From the NCBI GenBank assembly GCA_044507605.1, contig JBIQJI010000004.1, positions 99,699-163,698 of the forward strand: a stretch of DNA of 64,000 nucleotides, in the 5' to 3' direction. Below the pieces are notes generated by a model. It saw nothing but the letters and a program-made list of their open reading frames with translations. It made no database searches and was not told the origin of the DNA. The translations under genes were made by a program, and so were the position numbers. Positions 1-7,810 of this stretch are shown here, piece after piece (position 1 is the first letter of the stretch; each line of letters begins with the position of its first letter). Source of the DNA: Thermopolyspora sp044507605 (GTDB taxonomy: Bacteria; Actinomycetota; Actinomycetes; Streptosporangiales; Streptosporangiaceae).

Positions 1-100
1 ATCCCGTCACCAGCGCGACGGCGCCTTCAGGCGTCATGGCCGTTCCCTTTCTTGAGCTTCGCCGGTCGCTTCGGGCACGCGTGGCGCCGTGCGTGACGGC

Positions 101-339
101 TCAGCCGTCTTCGGGGCCGAGGGTGGCGAAGAGTGTGCGGGCCTCGTCCCTGCCGAAGACCTCGATCGCCGCCGCGGCGAGCCGGTCGAGCGAGGCGTCG
201 GGGCGCCCGGGGACGAACGTCGCCTCGTCGCCGGCGACGCGTCGCATGTCGCTGAGAACATGATCCTGGTCGGCCGTCAGGTGCGAGGGCGGGCGGTGAA
301 GGAGTCGTACGCTTCGTCGTCGAAGGAATCCCTGGTCAC
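101..339 (-). pseudogene. Frameshifted small ORF of unknown function
   Basis: A GTG codon (first base 339) has a very good Shine-Dalgarno (GGAGGA about 7 nt upstream) and opens an acidic 20-codon frame ending at a TGA at 277-279. The frame one base back continues without interruption from that point (LTADQDHVLSDMRR...) to a TGA at 101-103, including an ATG at 247. Joined by a single -1 shift the product would be about 79 residues, acidic at the start and helical at the end (LDRLAAAAIEVFGRDEA). I do not recognise the family. It may be a decayed gene, a sequencing error, or two unrelated frames. The stop sits inside a 7-bp-arm palindrome (95-109). Confidence 0.35.
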
Positions 340-454
340 CTGGCTGTCCTCCGCGACGGGTGAGGCAGTAACCGATGATCTTCTCGTGGGCGAGATCCTA
401 TCGTCGCGGGGCGGTTCGGAGCGACGAGATTTCGCATATCGCCGCTCGATGGGG

Positions 455-496
455 AGGGACGCCCCGGAGCCGGGGGGGTCGGTCCGGGGCGTCCCT
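455..496 (-). terminator. Strong hairpin terminator after the LPMO gene
   Basis: A perfect 14-bp inverted repeat (AGGGACGCCCCGGA at 455-468, its complement at 483-496) encloses a 14-nt loop. It begins 8 nt past the stop codon of the LPMO gene. There is no clear U-tract, which is common for actinobacterial terminators. Confidence 0.75.
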
Positions 497-503
497 GGCG
501 AGG

Positions 504-1175
504 TCAGCCGGTGAAGGCGACGTCGCTGCACATGAAGAAGGTCTGGTCCATGTGCGAGGCCTGCCAGATCACGTAGATCACGGCGCGGCCGGTGCGGCCC
601 GGCACGTTGAGGTTCACCGTGTAGTAGTCGGCGGGGGCGAACCTGGGGGTTTTGGTGAGCAGTTGCAGGTCGTCCCAGCCCATGGACTGGGTGGTGGGGT
701 CGAAGCCGGGGCGGGTGATGTAGACGAGGAGGTAGTCGGCGCCGTGGTGGGCCTGGTCGCGCAGCCTGATCGTGTAGTTGGTGCCGATGCTCGTCGTCTT
801 CCAGTCGCCTGGGACGTCCATGGCGTTGTAGCGGCCGTCCCAGGCGTGGCCGCCGCTGCACAGCTGGCCGTCGGGGATGGCGCCCTGGAAGTCACCTCCG
901 AGGTCCATGCGGTAGAGGCCGTTCCAGTTCCACATCGCGTTGGTGTCGTACTGCCACGCCTGCCAGCACATGGGGTCCTGCTGGGCCATGGCGGGGTTCT
1001 GGAAGTCGCTGCCCCAGCGCAGCCAGCAGCCGTAGTTGCGGGATGCCGGGTCGACGAGCGAGCCGTGGGCGGAGGCGGCGACGGCCCAGGTGGCCACGCA
1101 GGCCACGGCGGCGGTCAGCACGGCGAGGACGCGGATCGCCCAGCGGGGGAGCCGGGCAGGGGGATGTGTACGCAC
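504..1175 (-). CDS. AA10 lytic polysaccharide monooxygenase (secreted)
   Basis: A 223-residue secreted copper enzyme that oxidatively cleaves crystalline chitin or cellulose. Residues 1-36 are a signal peptide with an Arg/Pro-rich start, a hydrophobic core and an ASA cleavage site. Cleavage would expose His37 (HGSLVDPASR), the N-terminal copper-brace histidine. The second brace histidine is in DQAHHGADY (His143 or His144), and the conserved aromatic lies in the C-terminal TFFMCSDVAF block. The sequence is a single catalytic domain with no carbohydrate-binding module, normal for short AA10 proteins. GTG at 1175 is used because the same frame has a TGA just upstream. It is monocistronic, with a hairpin terminator after it and a palindromic candidate operator about 80 bp before it. 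Chitin versus cellulose preference cannot be read from the sequence. Confidence 0.93.
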   Translation of the reverse strand: MRTHPPARLPRWAIRVLAVLTAAVACVATWAVAASAHGSLVDPASRNYGCWLRWGSDFQNPAMAQQDPMCWQAWQYDTNAMWNWNGLYRMDLGGDFQGAIPDGQLCSGGHAWDGRYNAMDVPGDWKTTSIGTNYTIRLRDQAHHGADYLLVYITRPGFDPTTQSMGWDDLQLLTKTPRFAPADYYTVNLNVPGRTGRAVIYVIWQASHMDQTFFMCSDVAFTG

Positions 1176-1589
1176 GTCGGGTCACCATCTTCCGGTGGGA
1201 GGGTTCCGGGCAATGGGGGCGCCCCCAAGGGTCGCCGCGATACTAACGCCGTGCTATTAGTTCGGCCAGCGGCCAAACTAATCGACAACCATGGCGCGGG
1301 GCCGGGCCCGCGTCGAAAGCGGTCGATGAGCAGGCGGTTCGCACGCGCGTCCGGCTTTCCCCGCCGTGGCCGCCGCTGCACCTTTCAGACGCGTCGTACG
1401 TGCCAGGTGCGGCCGCTCCGCTACCGGGTCCGGCGCGGCAGGAGGACCGCCTCATGGGCGGGAGCGGCCGCGATGGCTCGGGGACATATGGGGCGTTAGG
1501 TACTATTTCCGATAGAGGCTCCGGCTCTCGGGGTCTCCCGGACGAGGGGCGCGTCGTACCCGGCCCAGCGAAGACGACGCGCGAACGTT
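1176..1589. other. Divergent intergenic region, LPMO / CBU_0592-like gene
   Basis: These 414 bases separate the leftward LPMO gene from the rightward small membrane-protein gene. The only clear structure is the palindrome at 1256-1282 plus a further ACTAA element at 1242-1246, in the one noticeably A+T-richer part. I see no convincing ORF or RNA here. The reading frames that cross it are GC-driven shadows. Confidence 0.6.
1256..1282. promoter_or_regulatory. Near-perfect 27-bp palindrome, candidate operator for LPMO
   Basis: Arms ATTAGTTCGGCC (1256-1267) and GGCCAAACTAAT (1271-1282) are inverted copies with one mismatch, around the 3-nt centre AGC. An extra half-site ACTAA lies at 1242-1246. 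The site is about 80 bp upstream of the LPMO start, where a repressor or activator could act. It does not match the DasR (GlcNAc regulator) consensus, so the cognate regulator is unknown. Confidence 0.55.
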
Positions 1590-1844
1590 ATGACGCAGAT
1601 CCTGCAGATCGCCGGGGCGCTGGCCGTCCTTGCGGGCTTCGTGCTCGCGCAGCTCAAGATCGTCGATCCGCGGTCGAGGCTGTACCTCGTGCTCAACCTC
1701 GCCGGATCGGGCGTGCTCACCTGGGTGGCGCTCGCCGACCGCGACTGGGGGTTCCTCCTGCTGGAGGGTGTGTGGGCCATCGTGTCGGCCGTGAGCCTGG
1801 TCCGCGTTCTCGCAGCCAGAGGCTCCGCGCCGGGAGCACGCTGA
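1590..1844 (+). CDS. Small membrane protein, CBU_0592-like
   Basis: An 84-residue hydrophobic protein with about three membrane segments (roughly residues 5-22, 30-48 and 53-73). The DPRSRLYLVLNLAGS motif between the first two is typical of the small CBU_0592-type family found near transporters or alone in actinobacteria. The cytosolic C-terminus is short and basic. No function is established for the family. The ATG at 1590 has only a weak ribosome binding site. The regulator gene 100 bp downstream is on the same strand but has its own spacer. Confidence 0.75.
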   Translation: MTQILQIAGALAVLAGFVLAQLKIVDPRSRLYLVLNLAGSGVLTWVALADRDWGFLLLEGVWAIVSAVSLVRVLAARGSAPGAR

Positions 1845-1944
1845 ACGACGGGGCCGTCCCCGCGCGCGCCGGGTGGCCGTCCGTGAAGAGGGTCAGAGTG
1901 TTACGGGCACGGGCATAATCTGAGTTCGATCGGACCGGATCCAG

Positions 1945-4398
1945 ATGATGAGTGAGATGGCAGAGACTTCGCCGAAGCGGGAACATTCCCTTCTGCCGGT
2001 CGAGCTGACGAGCTTCATCGGACGGCGGCGTGAGGTGGCCGAGGTCAAGGCGCTGCTGTCGGAGGCGCGTCTGGTGACTCTCGCCGGCGTGGGCGGCGTG
2101 GGCAAGACACGGCTGGCGATGCGCATCGCCGCCGACGCCGGGCGAACCTTTCCCGACGGGGTGTGGCTCGTGGAGCTGGCCGCGCTCGATGATCCGGCCC
2201 TGCTGGCGCAGACGGTCGCCGAGGCGATGGAGCTGCTCGGCCAGTCGGAACGCTCGCCCGCGGACGCGCTCGTGGAGCATCTGCGCGACCGCCGCGCGCT
2301 GCTCGTGCTCGACAACTGCGGACATCTGCTGGACGAGTGCGCGAACCTGTGCGAGCTGCTGCTGCGCGCGGCGCCCGGGCTGCGCATCCTGGCCACGAGC
2401 CTGCAGGCGCTGGGCGTCGACGGCGAGCAGTTGCTCGCGGTGCAGCCGCTGTCGCTGCCCCCTGCCACGGGTCGCCGGCTCGGCACCCGCGCGATCGCGC
2501 AGTTCGACGCCGTGCGGCTGTTCGTCGAGCGGGCCCGGGCCGTGCTGCCGGGGTTCGAGCTGACCGACGCCAACCGTGACGCCGTGGAGGGCATCTGCCG
2601 CAGGCTGGACGGCATTCCGCTGGCGCTGGAGCTGGCGGCCGTGCGGCTGCGGGCCCTGTCGGTCGACCAGCTGCTGGACCGGCTCGACGACAGGTTCCGG
2701 CTGCTGACCGGCGGCTCCCGGGCGGTGGTGCCGCGCCATCGCACGCTGCGGGCGCTGATCGACTGGAGCTACGAGCTGTGCAGCGAGCGGGAACGGGAGC
2801 TGTGGGCCCGCATCTCGGTGTTCTCCGGCGGGCTGGACCTGGAGGCGGCCGAGGCCGTCTGCTCCGACGACGGGCCGGAGGGTTCGGGAGCGATCGCGCG
2901 GGCCGACGTGCTGGACCTGGTGATCGGGCTGGTGGACAAGTCGGTGCTGATCCGGGAGGAGCATCCGGCCGGGGTGCGCTACCGCCTGCTGGAGACGATC
3001 CGGCAGTACGGCAGGGAGCGGCTGGCCGCGTCGGGACAGGCCGGCCCGTTCCGGCGGCGCCACCGCGACTACTTCCGTGACCTGGCGGCGCGGGCGAGGG
3101 AGCGGCTGTTCGACTCCGAGCAGCTGGGCCATTTCATCCGGCTGGAGGCCGAGCACGCGAACCTGCGGACGGCGCTGGCCTACTCGTTCGCCGAACCCGG
3201 CTCACACGGCGAGCCGGGCGACGCCGCCGCCGGGCTGACCATGGCCACCGACCTGCTCTACCACTGGGTCACGAACCACCTGGCCGAGGGGCGCCGCTGG
3301 CTGGACCAGGGGCTCGCCGCCTACACCCGGCCCGACGAGACGCGGGCACGGGCCCTGTGGGCGGCCGCGTGGGTCGCCATCTTGCAGGCGGAGACCGGGG
3401 CGGCGGCGAAGATGCTGGAGGAGGCCGGGGAGCTCGGCGAGCGGCTCGGCCAGGAGTCGATCCTCGGTCATGTCGCCCTGCTGTCGGGCATGATGGCGAT
3501 GTATCGGGGCGACGCCGAGGCGGCGATCGACCGGTACGAGGAGGCGCTGGCCCGCCATCGGGCCGTCGGCGACCTGCCCGGCATCGCCCTGGGGCTGATC
3601 CGGCTGTCCCTGGCGAACGCGTTCGTGGGAGACACCGATCGGGCGGTGGCGCTCGGCGAGGAGTGCGTCGCGTTGTGCGACGAGCACGGGGAGAGCGCCC
3701 ACAAGGTGTACGCGCTGATCGCCTTGGCGGTGGCGGCGCGGCAGCGGGGCGAGGGCCCGCGGGCGGACGCCGCGGCCAAGCAGGCGCTGCGGCTCGCGCT
3801 GCCGCTGGAGGACTGGGTGGGTGCCGGGCTGGCGATGGAGCTGATCGCCTGGATCGCCGCCGACAGGTGGCGGTATGCGCGGGCGGCCCGGCTGCTGGGC
3901 GTGCTGGAGACGGTCTGGGAGACGGTCGGCGCTCCGCTCGCGGGGTACGGGTACCTGCTTCGCTATCACGAGGCATGCGTGGCCGACACCAGCACGGCAC
4001 TGGGGGCGAGCGCCTACGCGGATGCCGTCCGGCGCGGGGCCGGGCTCAATCCCGAGGAGGGGACGGCGTACGCGCTGGAGGAGCGGGTGGCCGAGCCGGC
4101 GGCGAACGGCTCCCGGTTGACGCCCAGGGAGACCGAGATCGCCGCGCTGGTCGCCAAAGGGCTGACCAACAAGGAGATCGCGTCGTCGCTGGTGATCTCG
4201 CAGCGGACCGCCGAGGGCCACATCGAGCACATCCTGACCAAGCTCGGCTTCACGTCGAGGGCGCAGGTCGCCGCCTGGATGGAGGAGCATCATCTTGGCG
4301 ACGACGATGAGGGCGACGACGGCCGAGGCGACGATCAGGGCGCCGACGGGCGGGACGTCGGCGATCGGGGCGTCGGAGGCCGGGACGTCGGCGGTTAG
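1945..4398 (+). CDS. LAL/AfsR-type ATP-binding LuxR transcriptional regulator
   Basis: An 817-residue cytoplasmic regulator. Residues 20-330 form an NB-ARC/AAA-like ATPase with Walker A GVGGVGKT (48-55) and a Walker B-like LLVLDNCGH near 115. Residues 340-700 are helical TPR-like repeats that would sense a ligand or partner. Residues 725-781 are a LuxR/GerE helix-turn-helix (LTPRETEIAALVAKGLTNKEIA). Such proteins bind DNA as ATP-controlled activators of specialised metabolism or secreted-enzyme genes. A 36-residue acidic, glycine-rich low-complexity tail (GDDDEGDDGRGDD, then RDVG repeats) follows the HTH and is unusual, because the HTH is normally terminal. ATG at 1945 and 1948 are both possible starts. 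Neighbouring targets could include the LPMO gene; this is inference. Confidence 0.88.
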   Translation: MMSEMAETSPKREHSLLPVELTSFIGRRREVAEVKALLSEARLVTLAGVGGVGKTRLAMRIAADAGRTFPDGVWLVELAALDDPALLAQTVAEAMELLGQSERSPADALVEHLRDRRALLVLDNCGHLLDECANLCELLLRAAPGLRILATSLQALGVDGEQLLAVQPLSLPPATGRRLGTRAIAQFDAVRLFVERARAVLPGFELTDANRDAVEGICRRLDGIPLALELAAVRLRALSVDQLLDRLDDRFRLLTGGSRAVVPRHRTLRALIDWSYELCSERERELWARISVFSGGLDLEAAEAVCSDDGPEGSGAIARADVLDLVIGLVDKSVLIREEHPAGVRYRLLETIRQYGRERLAASGQAGPFRRRHRDYFRDLAARARERLFDSEQLGHFIRLEAEHANLRTALAYSFAEPGSHGEPGDAAAGLTMATDLLYHWVTNHLAEGRRWLDQGLAAYTRPDETRARALWAAAWVAILQAETGAAAKMLEEAGELGERLGQESILGHVALLSGMMAMYRGDAEAAIDRYEEALARHRAVGDLPGIALGLIRLSLANAFVGDTDRAVALGEECVALCDEHGESAHKVYALIALAVAARQRGEGPRADAAAKQALRLALPLEDWVGAGLAMELIAWIAADRWRYARAARLLGVLETVWETVGAPLAGYGYLLRYHEACVADTSTALGASAYADAVRRGAGLNPEEGTAYALEERVAEPAANGSRLTPRETEIAALVAKGLTNKEIASSLVISQRTAEGHIEHILTKLGFTSRAQVAAWMEEHHLGDDDEGDDGRGDDQGADGRDVGDRGVGGRDVGG

Positions 4399-4543
4399 AC
4401 GTCGGCGGCCGGGGGTGGTGACCGGGGCGATGGCGCACGGGTCACCGTCTCATCGGCCGCTGTGATCCGTCGCGGCGCGCCGGATCGGCTGGGGCCGGGC
4501 ACGGCGGGGCCATGGTGCCGGCCGACCGTGCGGTGCGGCGCGG

Positions 4544-4666
4544 TCAGTAGGGCAGGCGCTGGCCCGACGGGGTCCGCAGGTCCAGTGGTGTTTCCTTGCT
4601 GCGCCTGCGCGTTCTGCGGACCCGGATCCTGCGCGGCCGGGGCGGGCTGCCGGCGGGGGCGCTCAT
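4544..4666 (-). CDS. 40-residue highly basic peptide coupled to the DUF5999 gene
   Basis: The ATG (first base 4666) overlaps the DUF5999 stop codon in an ATGA arrangement, so the two are probably translated together. The predicted 40-residue product is strongly basic in the middle (PRPRRIRVRRTRRRSKE) and ends TPSGQRLPY. The composition suggests binding to nucleic acid, ribosome or an acidic partner. I recognise no family. The base usage looks coding, and the coupled start makes chance less likely, but the ORF is short. Confidence 0.55.
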   Translation of the reverse strand: MSAPAGSPPRPRRIRVRRTRRRSKETPLDLRTPSGQRLPY

Positions 4667-4857
4667 GCGGCCCGCCCGCAGGGTGCACGGTGGGCGGCGA
4701 CGCTGCGCCCGTCGGGCAGGAGCTCACCGGTGTCTTCGAAGACCACGACCCCGTTGCAGAGCAGTCCCCAACCCTGTTCGGGGTGGAAGGCCACGAGGCT
4801 CGCGGCTTCGTAGTCGGGGGCGTCGGCAGGGGGGCACGGAGGGTGGTGTTCACACAT
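4663..4857 (-). CDS. DUF5999 family small protein
   Basis: A 64-residue protein with the features of the actinobacterial DUF5999 family: N-terminal MCEHHPPCPPADAPD with His and Cys residues that could bind metal, then HPEQGWGLLCNGVVVFEDTG and ELLPDGR. The family is widespread in Streptomyces-like organisms and uncharacterised. The usual core is present, followed by a short Ala/Gly/Arg tail. It is first in a two-gene unit with the 40-residue basic peptide. The upstream region (4858-5056) is unusually A+T-rich for this genome and holds three TAGGTA elements, suggesting a controlled promoter. Confidence 0.85.
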   Translation of the reverse strand: MCEHHPPCPPADAPDYEAASLVAFHPEQGWGLLCNGVVVFEDTGELLPDGRSVAAHRAPCGRAA

Positions 4858-4960
4858 GGTGTTCGCTTCCTTTGGTCTCGCCTTCTACGTCAGATGTACG
4901 TGACCTATCCAGTCTGTCTCCTGAGACGGTCTGCTCGCACCGGATAAACGCCCGTATGAG

Positions 4961-4994
4961 TACCTATTTCGCAATATAGGTACCCGCTTAGGTA
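4961..4994. promoter_or_regulatory. TAGGTA triple repeat / inverted repeat upstream of DUF5999
   Basis: TACCTAT (4961-4967) and ATAGGTA (4976-4982) form an inverted repeat. A third TAGGTA at 4989-4994 lies in direct orientation to the second. The elements sit in a short A+T-rich island about 105-135 bp upstream of the DUF5999 start. They look like a protein-binding cluster or overlapping promoter elements; no known regulator is assigned. Confidence 0.4.
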
Positions 4995-5056
4995 AAAACT
5001 TCTCCTCGCACGCCAAGATCCGGTCATCGGCCCGGTGACCGTCTCCCGCAGCCGCC

Positions 5057-5428
5057 TTAAAGCGCCTTCAGGCCCTGGATCACTTCCTGCAGGACGCCGG
5101 CGGCGGGCAGCTCGGCGCGGGGCGCCGGCGGGCGGATGGTGACGTGGCCCTGATCACGCAGGTCGGCGAGCAGCACCTGCACGACGCTGACCGGCAGGCC
5201 GACCTCCGAGGCGACGTCGGCCACCGGGGCGGTGCGTTCGCACGCCCGCAGGATGCGCAGATGCTCCGGTGCCAGGCCCACCGGGCGCGGCGCGGGCCGC
5301 ACCGCGCTGACCATGGCCATCAGGTCGAACCGCGGGCCGGTGGGTCGGGTGCGGCCACGAGTCATCGTGTAGGGCCGCACCAGCGGCCCGGCCTCGTGGT
5401 CGAGCCATCGCTCCCCGGCATCCGTCAC
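5057..5428 (-). CDS. DUF742 protein (CvnC-like conservon component)
   Basis: A 123-residue protein with the DUF742 signature: an N-terminal LVRPYTMTRGRTRP stretch, then a winged-helix-like core (APEHLRILRACERTAPVADVASEVGLPVSVVQVLLADLRDQGHV is visible between residues 53 and 96). In conservons DUF742 proteins work with a NIT-domain kinase, a Roadblock protein and a Ras-like GTPase in membrane signalling. Here the gene overlaps the kinase stop codon by 4 bp and is last in the operon. The Roadblock gene usually before it and the GTPase gene usually after it are both absent. Confidence 0.88.
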   Translation of the reverse strand: MTDAGERWLDHEAGPLVRPYTMTRGRTRPTGPRFDLMAMVSAVRPAPRPVGLAPEHLRILRACERTAPVADVASEVGLPVSVVQVLLADLRDQGHVTIRPPAPRAELPAAGVLQEVIQGLKAL

Positions 5429-7737
5429 CGGCGGTCCTCCTCATCCCCGTCGTGCGCCAGCCGCCAGCCCGCCTGGAACGAAGTCAGCAGATCACGGCGC
5501 ACGCGGGGCGCCTCACCGGGTTTCGCCGGATCGGAGTCCGAGCGGTCCGGCGCGGGTTCCGGTCCGGCCCCCTCCGGCGCGTCGTGCGGACCGCCGGACA
5601 CCGGGGCGGCCAGCGGCTCGCGCAGCTGCGGGGCGAGGCTCGCCTGCCGGATTCGCCTGGGCAGCGTCGTCGCGCCGTTCTTGGCCGTGCCCGCCGGCGC
5701 CCGCGCGGCCCCGGCGGGCGAGCTCGCGGGCACGGGGGCCGACTGGACGATCCGCTCCACGGTGATGTCGGACGGGGCGATCGTCGCGCCGGGGGCGGTG
5801 CTCTGGGCGCGGTTCGGCAGCGTGCCGAGCACGGCCGGGGCCTCCGCGTCGACGACCAGCTCGCTCGGGATGAGCAGGATGGCGGTGGTGCCGCCGTACG
5901 GGGACGGCCGCAGGCAGACGTTGATGTTCTGGCGGGCCGCCAGGCGGGCGACGACGAACAGGCCCAGACGGTCGCTGTCGGCCAGGTCGAACTCGGGCGG
6001 GTCGGCGAGCCGCTCGTTGATCTGGTCGTACTCCTCGCGGCTCAGCCCGAGGCCGCGGTCCTCGACCTCGACCACGAAACCTCTCCCCACGGCGCCGCCG
6101 CGCACGTACACGGTGGTGTGCGGCGGGGAGAAGATCGTGGCGTTCTCCACCAGTTCGGCGATCAGATGCACCACGTCGGTGACGGCGGAGCCGGTCAGCG
6201 CCGGGCCGTGCGGCACGGACACGTTGACGCGCAGGTAGTCCTCGACCTCCTCGACCGCGCCCCGCACGACGTCGAAGAACGGCACCGGGTGGCGCCAGCC
6301 CCGGCCGGGCTGGGCGCCGGACAGGATGATCAGGCCTTCGGCGTGGCGGCGCATGCGGGTGGTGAGGTGGTCGAGCCCGAAGAGCCCTTCCAGGATCTCC
6401 GGGTCGGAGACGCTGCGCTCCATCTTGTCCAGCATGCTGAGCTGGCGGTGCAGGAGGGACTGGTTGCGCCGGGCCAGGTTGAGGAAGACCTTGCCGACGC
6501 CCTTGCGCAGCTCTGCCTGGCCGACCGCCGCCTCGATGGCGGTGCGCTGCACCGATGCGAAGGCCTCGCCCACGCTGGCGATCTCGCTCGTGCCGTCGTC
6601 CACCAGGATCTGCGGCTCGGCGTCGTCATCGTCCACGTCCTCGCCGCGCCGCAGCCGGGCGACCACGGCCGGCAGCCGCTCGGTGGCGAGGCGCAGGGCG
6701 CTCTGCTGCAGCCGCACCAGCTCGGCGGCGATCCGGCGGCCGAACCGCAGAGAGACGAAGATCGACAGGAACACGGCGATGAGACCGAGCCCGGCGGCGA
6801 TGCCGATCTGCAGGAAGATGCCCCGGGCCTGCGGCTCGCCGCGGTCGGAGATCTGCCGGCCGGCGGCGGCCACGAGCAGGTCGAACTTCAAGACGACGTC
6901 CTCGATGGCGGGGGTCCAGGACGCCGCGTCGGGCGGCAGCGGCCGGCCCGGCCGGACCCCGGCGATGACACGCTGCTCGGCGGACTCGAACGCGTCGTAC
7001 TTGCCGGTGTTCCGGAACTCGAAGAACGGCCGGCGCAGCTGCGCGTCGAGCTGCTGGAAGCCCATGTCGTAGAGCAGCTTGCGCTTGATGACCATCTGCC
7101 CGAAGGCGGTGTACTCCTCAAGGGTCATCCGCTGGGCGGCGACGACGCCCGCGATGACCGCGGACTCCTGGCTGAGCTGCTCGCGCGCCCGCTGCATGAG
7201 CAGGACCGCCTTGGTCTGCTCCATGAGGTCGAGGTCGGGCACGATCAGCTGCTTGTCGAGCACCTGCTGGATGTCGTCGACGAACGTCGAGAAGGTGTCG
7301 ATGGTCTGCATGACCGTGTAGTCGCGGTCGTCGACCCGCTCTCGGATGTCGGGCAGGCGGGCGATGTCGTTGAGCACGTCGTCGATGCGGCCGCTCATCG
7401 CCGGCGGCATGTCGTCGCGGACGTCCGAGGTGAGCGCCAGCTCCTTGAAGTGCGCAGCCGCCCGGTCGGTCTCGGCGCGCTGCTGCTTCAACGGCTCGCT
7501 CGCCTTGCCGGATGCGCCGAGCACCTGCACCGACATCAGCCGTTCGTGCTGGAACGCCGAGCTGAGGGTGCGCAGCGGGATGACGACGTTGTCGTACAGT
7601 TTCTTGACCTGCAGGAGCTGGACGCCCTTGCCGACGGTGACCGCGGCGGCGAAGCCCCAAATCGCGGCGAGCGAGATGACCGGCACCAGCAGGATCGTGA
7701 AGATCTTGACGCGGATCGAGCGCTTGCGATCGGCCAT
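5425..7737 (-). CDS. NIT-domain sensor histidine kinase (CvnA-like)
   Basis: A 770-residue membrane sensor. A first membrane helix at about 11-34 is followed by an extracytoplasmic helical nitrate/nitrite-sensing-like (NIT) domain (about 50-290), a second membrane helix at about 305-331, a linker with an acidic DVDDDD patch, a dimerisation region (about 400-475) and a HATPase_c domain with N-box AELVENATIFSPP (about 528-540) and G-box VEVEDRGLGL (about 556-565). The C-terminal 140 residues are disordered and Pro/Ala-rich. Conservon kinases act with a GTPase module in aerial growth and antibiotic control in Streptomyces; the ligand is unknown. The ATG at 7737 starts the operon, with an A+T-rich upstream stretch in which ATCGTGACGAT (7794-7804) is a short palindrome. 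Confidence 0.9.
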   Translation of the reverse strand: MADRKRSIRVKIFTILLVPVISLAAIWGFAAAVTVGKGVQLLQVKKLYDNVVIPLRTLSSAFQHERLMSVQVLGASGKASEPLKQQRAETDRAAAHFKELALTSDVRDDMPPAMSGRIDDVLNDIARLPDIRERVDDRDYTVMQTIDTFSTFVDDIQQVLDKQLIVPDLDLMEQTKAVLLMQRAREQLSQESAVIAGVVAAQRMTLEEYTAFGQMVIKRKLLYDMGFQQLDAQLRRPFFEFRNTGKYDAFESAEQRVIAGVRPGRPLPPDAASWTPAIEDVVLKFDLLVAAAGRQISDRGEPQARGIFLQIGIAAGLGLIAVFLSIFVSLRFGRRIAAELVRLQQSALRLATERLPAVVARLRRGEDVDDDDAEPQILVDDGTSEIASVGEAFASVQRTAIEAAVGQAELRKGVGKVFLNLARRNQSLLHRQLSMLDKMERSVSDPEILEGLFGLDHLTTRMRRHAEGLIILSGAQPGRGWRHPVPFFDVVRGAVEEVEDYLRVNVSVPHGPALTGSAVTDVVHLIAELVENATIFSPPHTTVYVRGGAVGRGFVVEVEDRGLGLSREEYDQINERLADPPEFDLADSDRLGLFVVARLAARQNINVCLRPSPYGGTTAILLIPSELVVDAEAPAVLGTLPNRAQSTAPGATIAPSDITVERIVQSAPVPASSPAGAARAPAGTAKNGATTLPRRIRQASLAPQLREPLAAPVSGGPHDAPEGAGPEPAPDRSDSDPAKPGEAPRVRRDLLTSFQAGWRLAHDGDEEDRR

Positions 7738-7810
7738 GTGATCTCGCCCCCGGTACCGAGCGACGTACGTTTAATATTTCGGAAACCTTAGCAATCGTGA
7801 CGATCAGTCT

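Noticed and set aside
1242..1282. DasR site for the LPMO gene
   Set aside because: The sequence lacks the TGGTCTAGACCA-type core.
1717..3156. A 479-codon leftward frame opposite the LuxR regulator
   Set aside because: Gln/Arg/Pro-rich antisense shadow without domain signature.
5452..7791. A 779-codon open frame opposite the sensor kinase
   Set aside because: It mirrors the codon bias of the kinase, has an Arg/Ala/Gly/Asp composition with no motif, and the kinase has full conserved domains.
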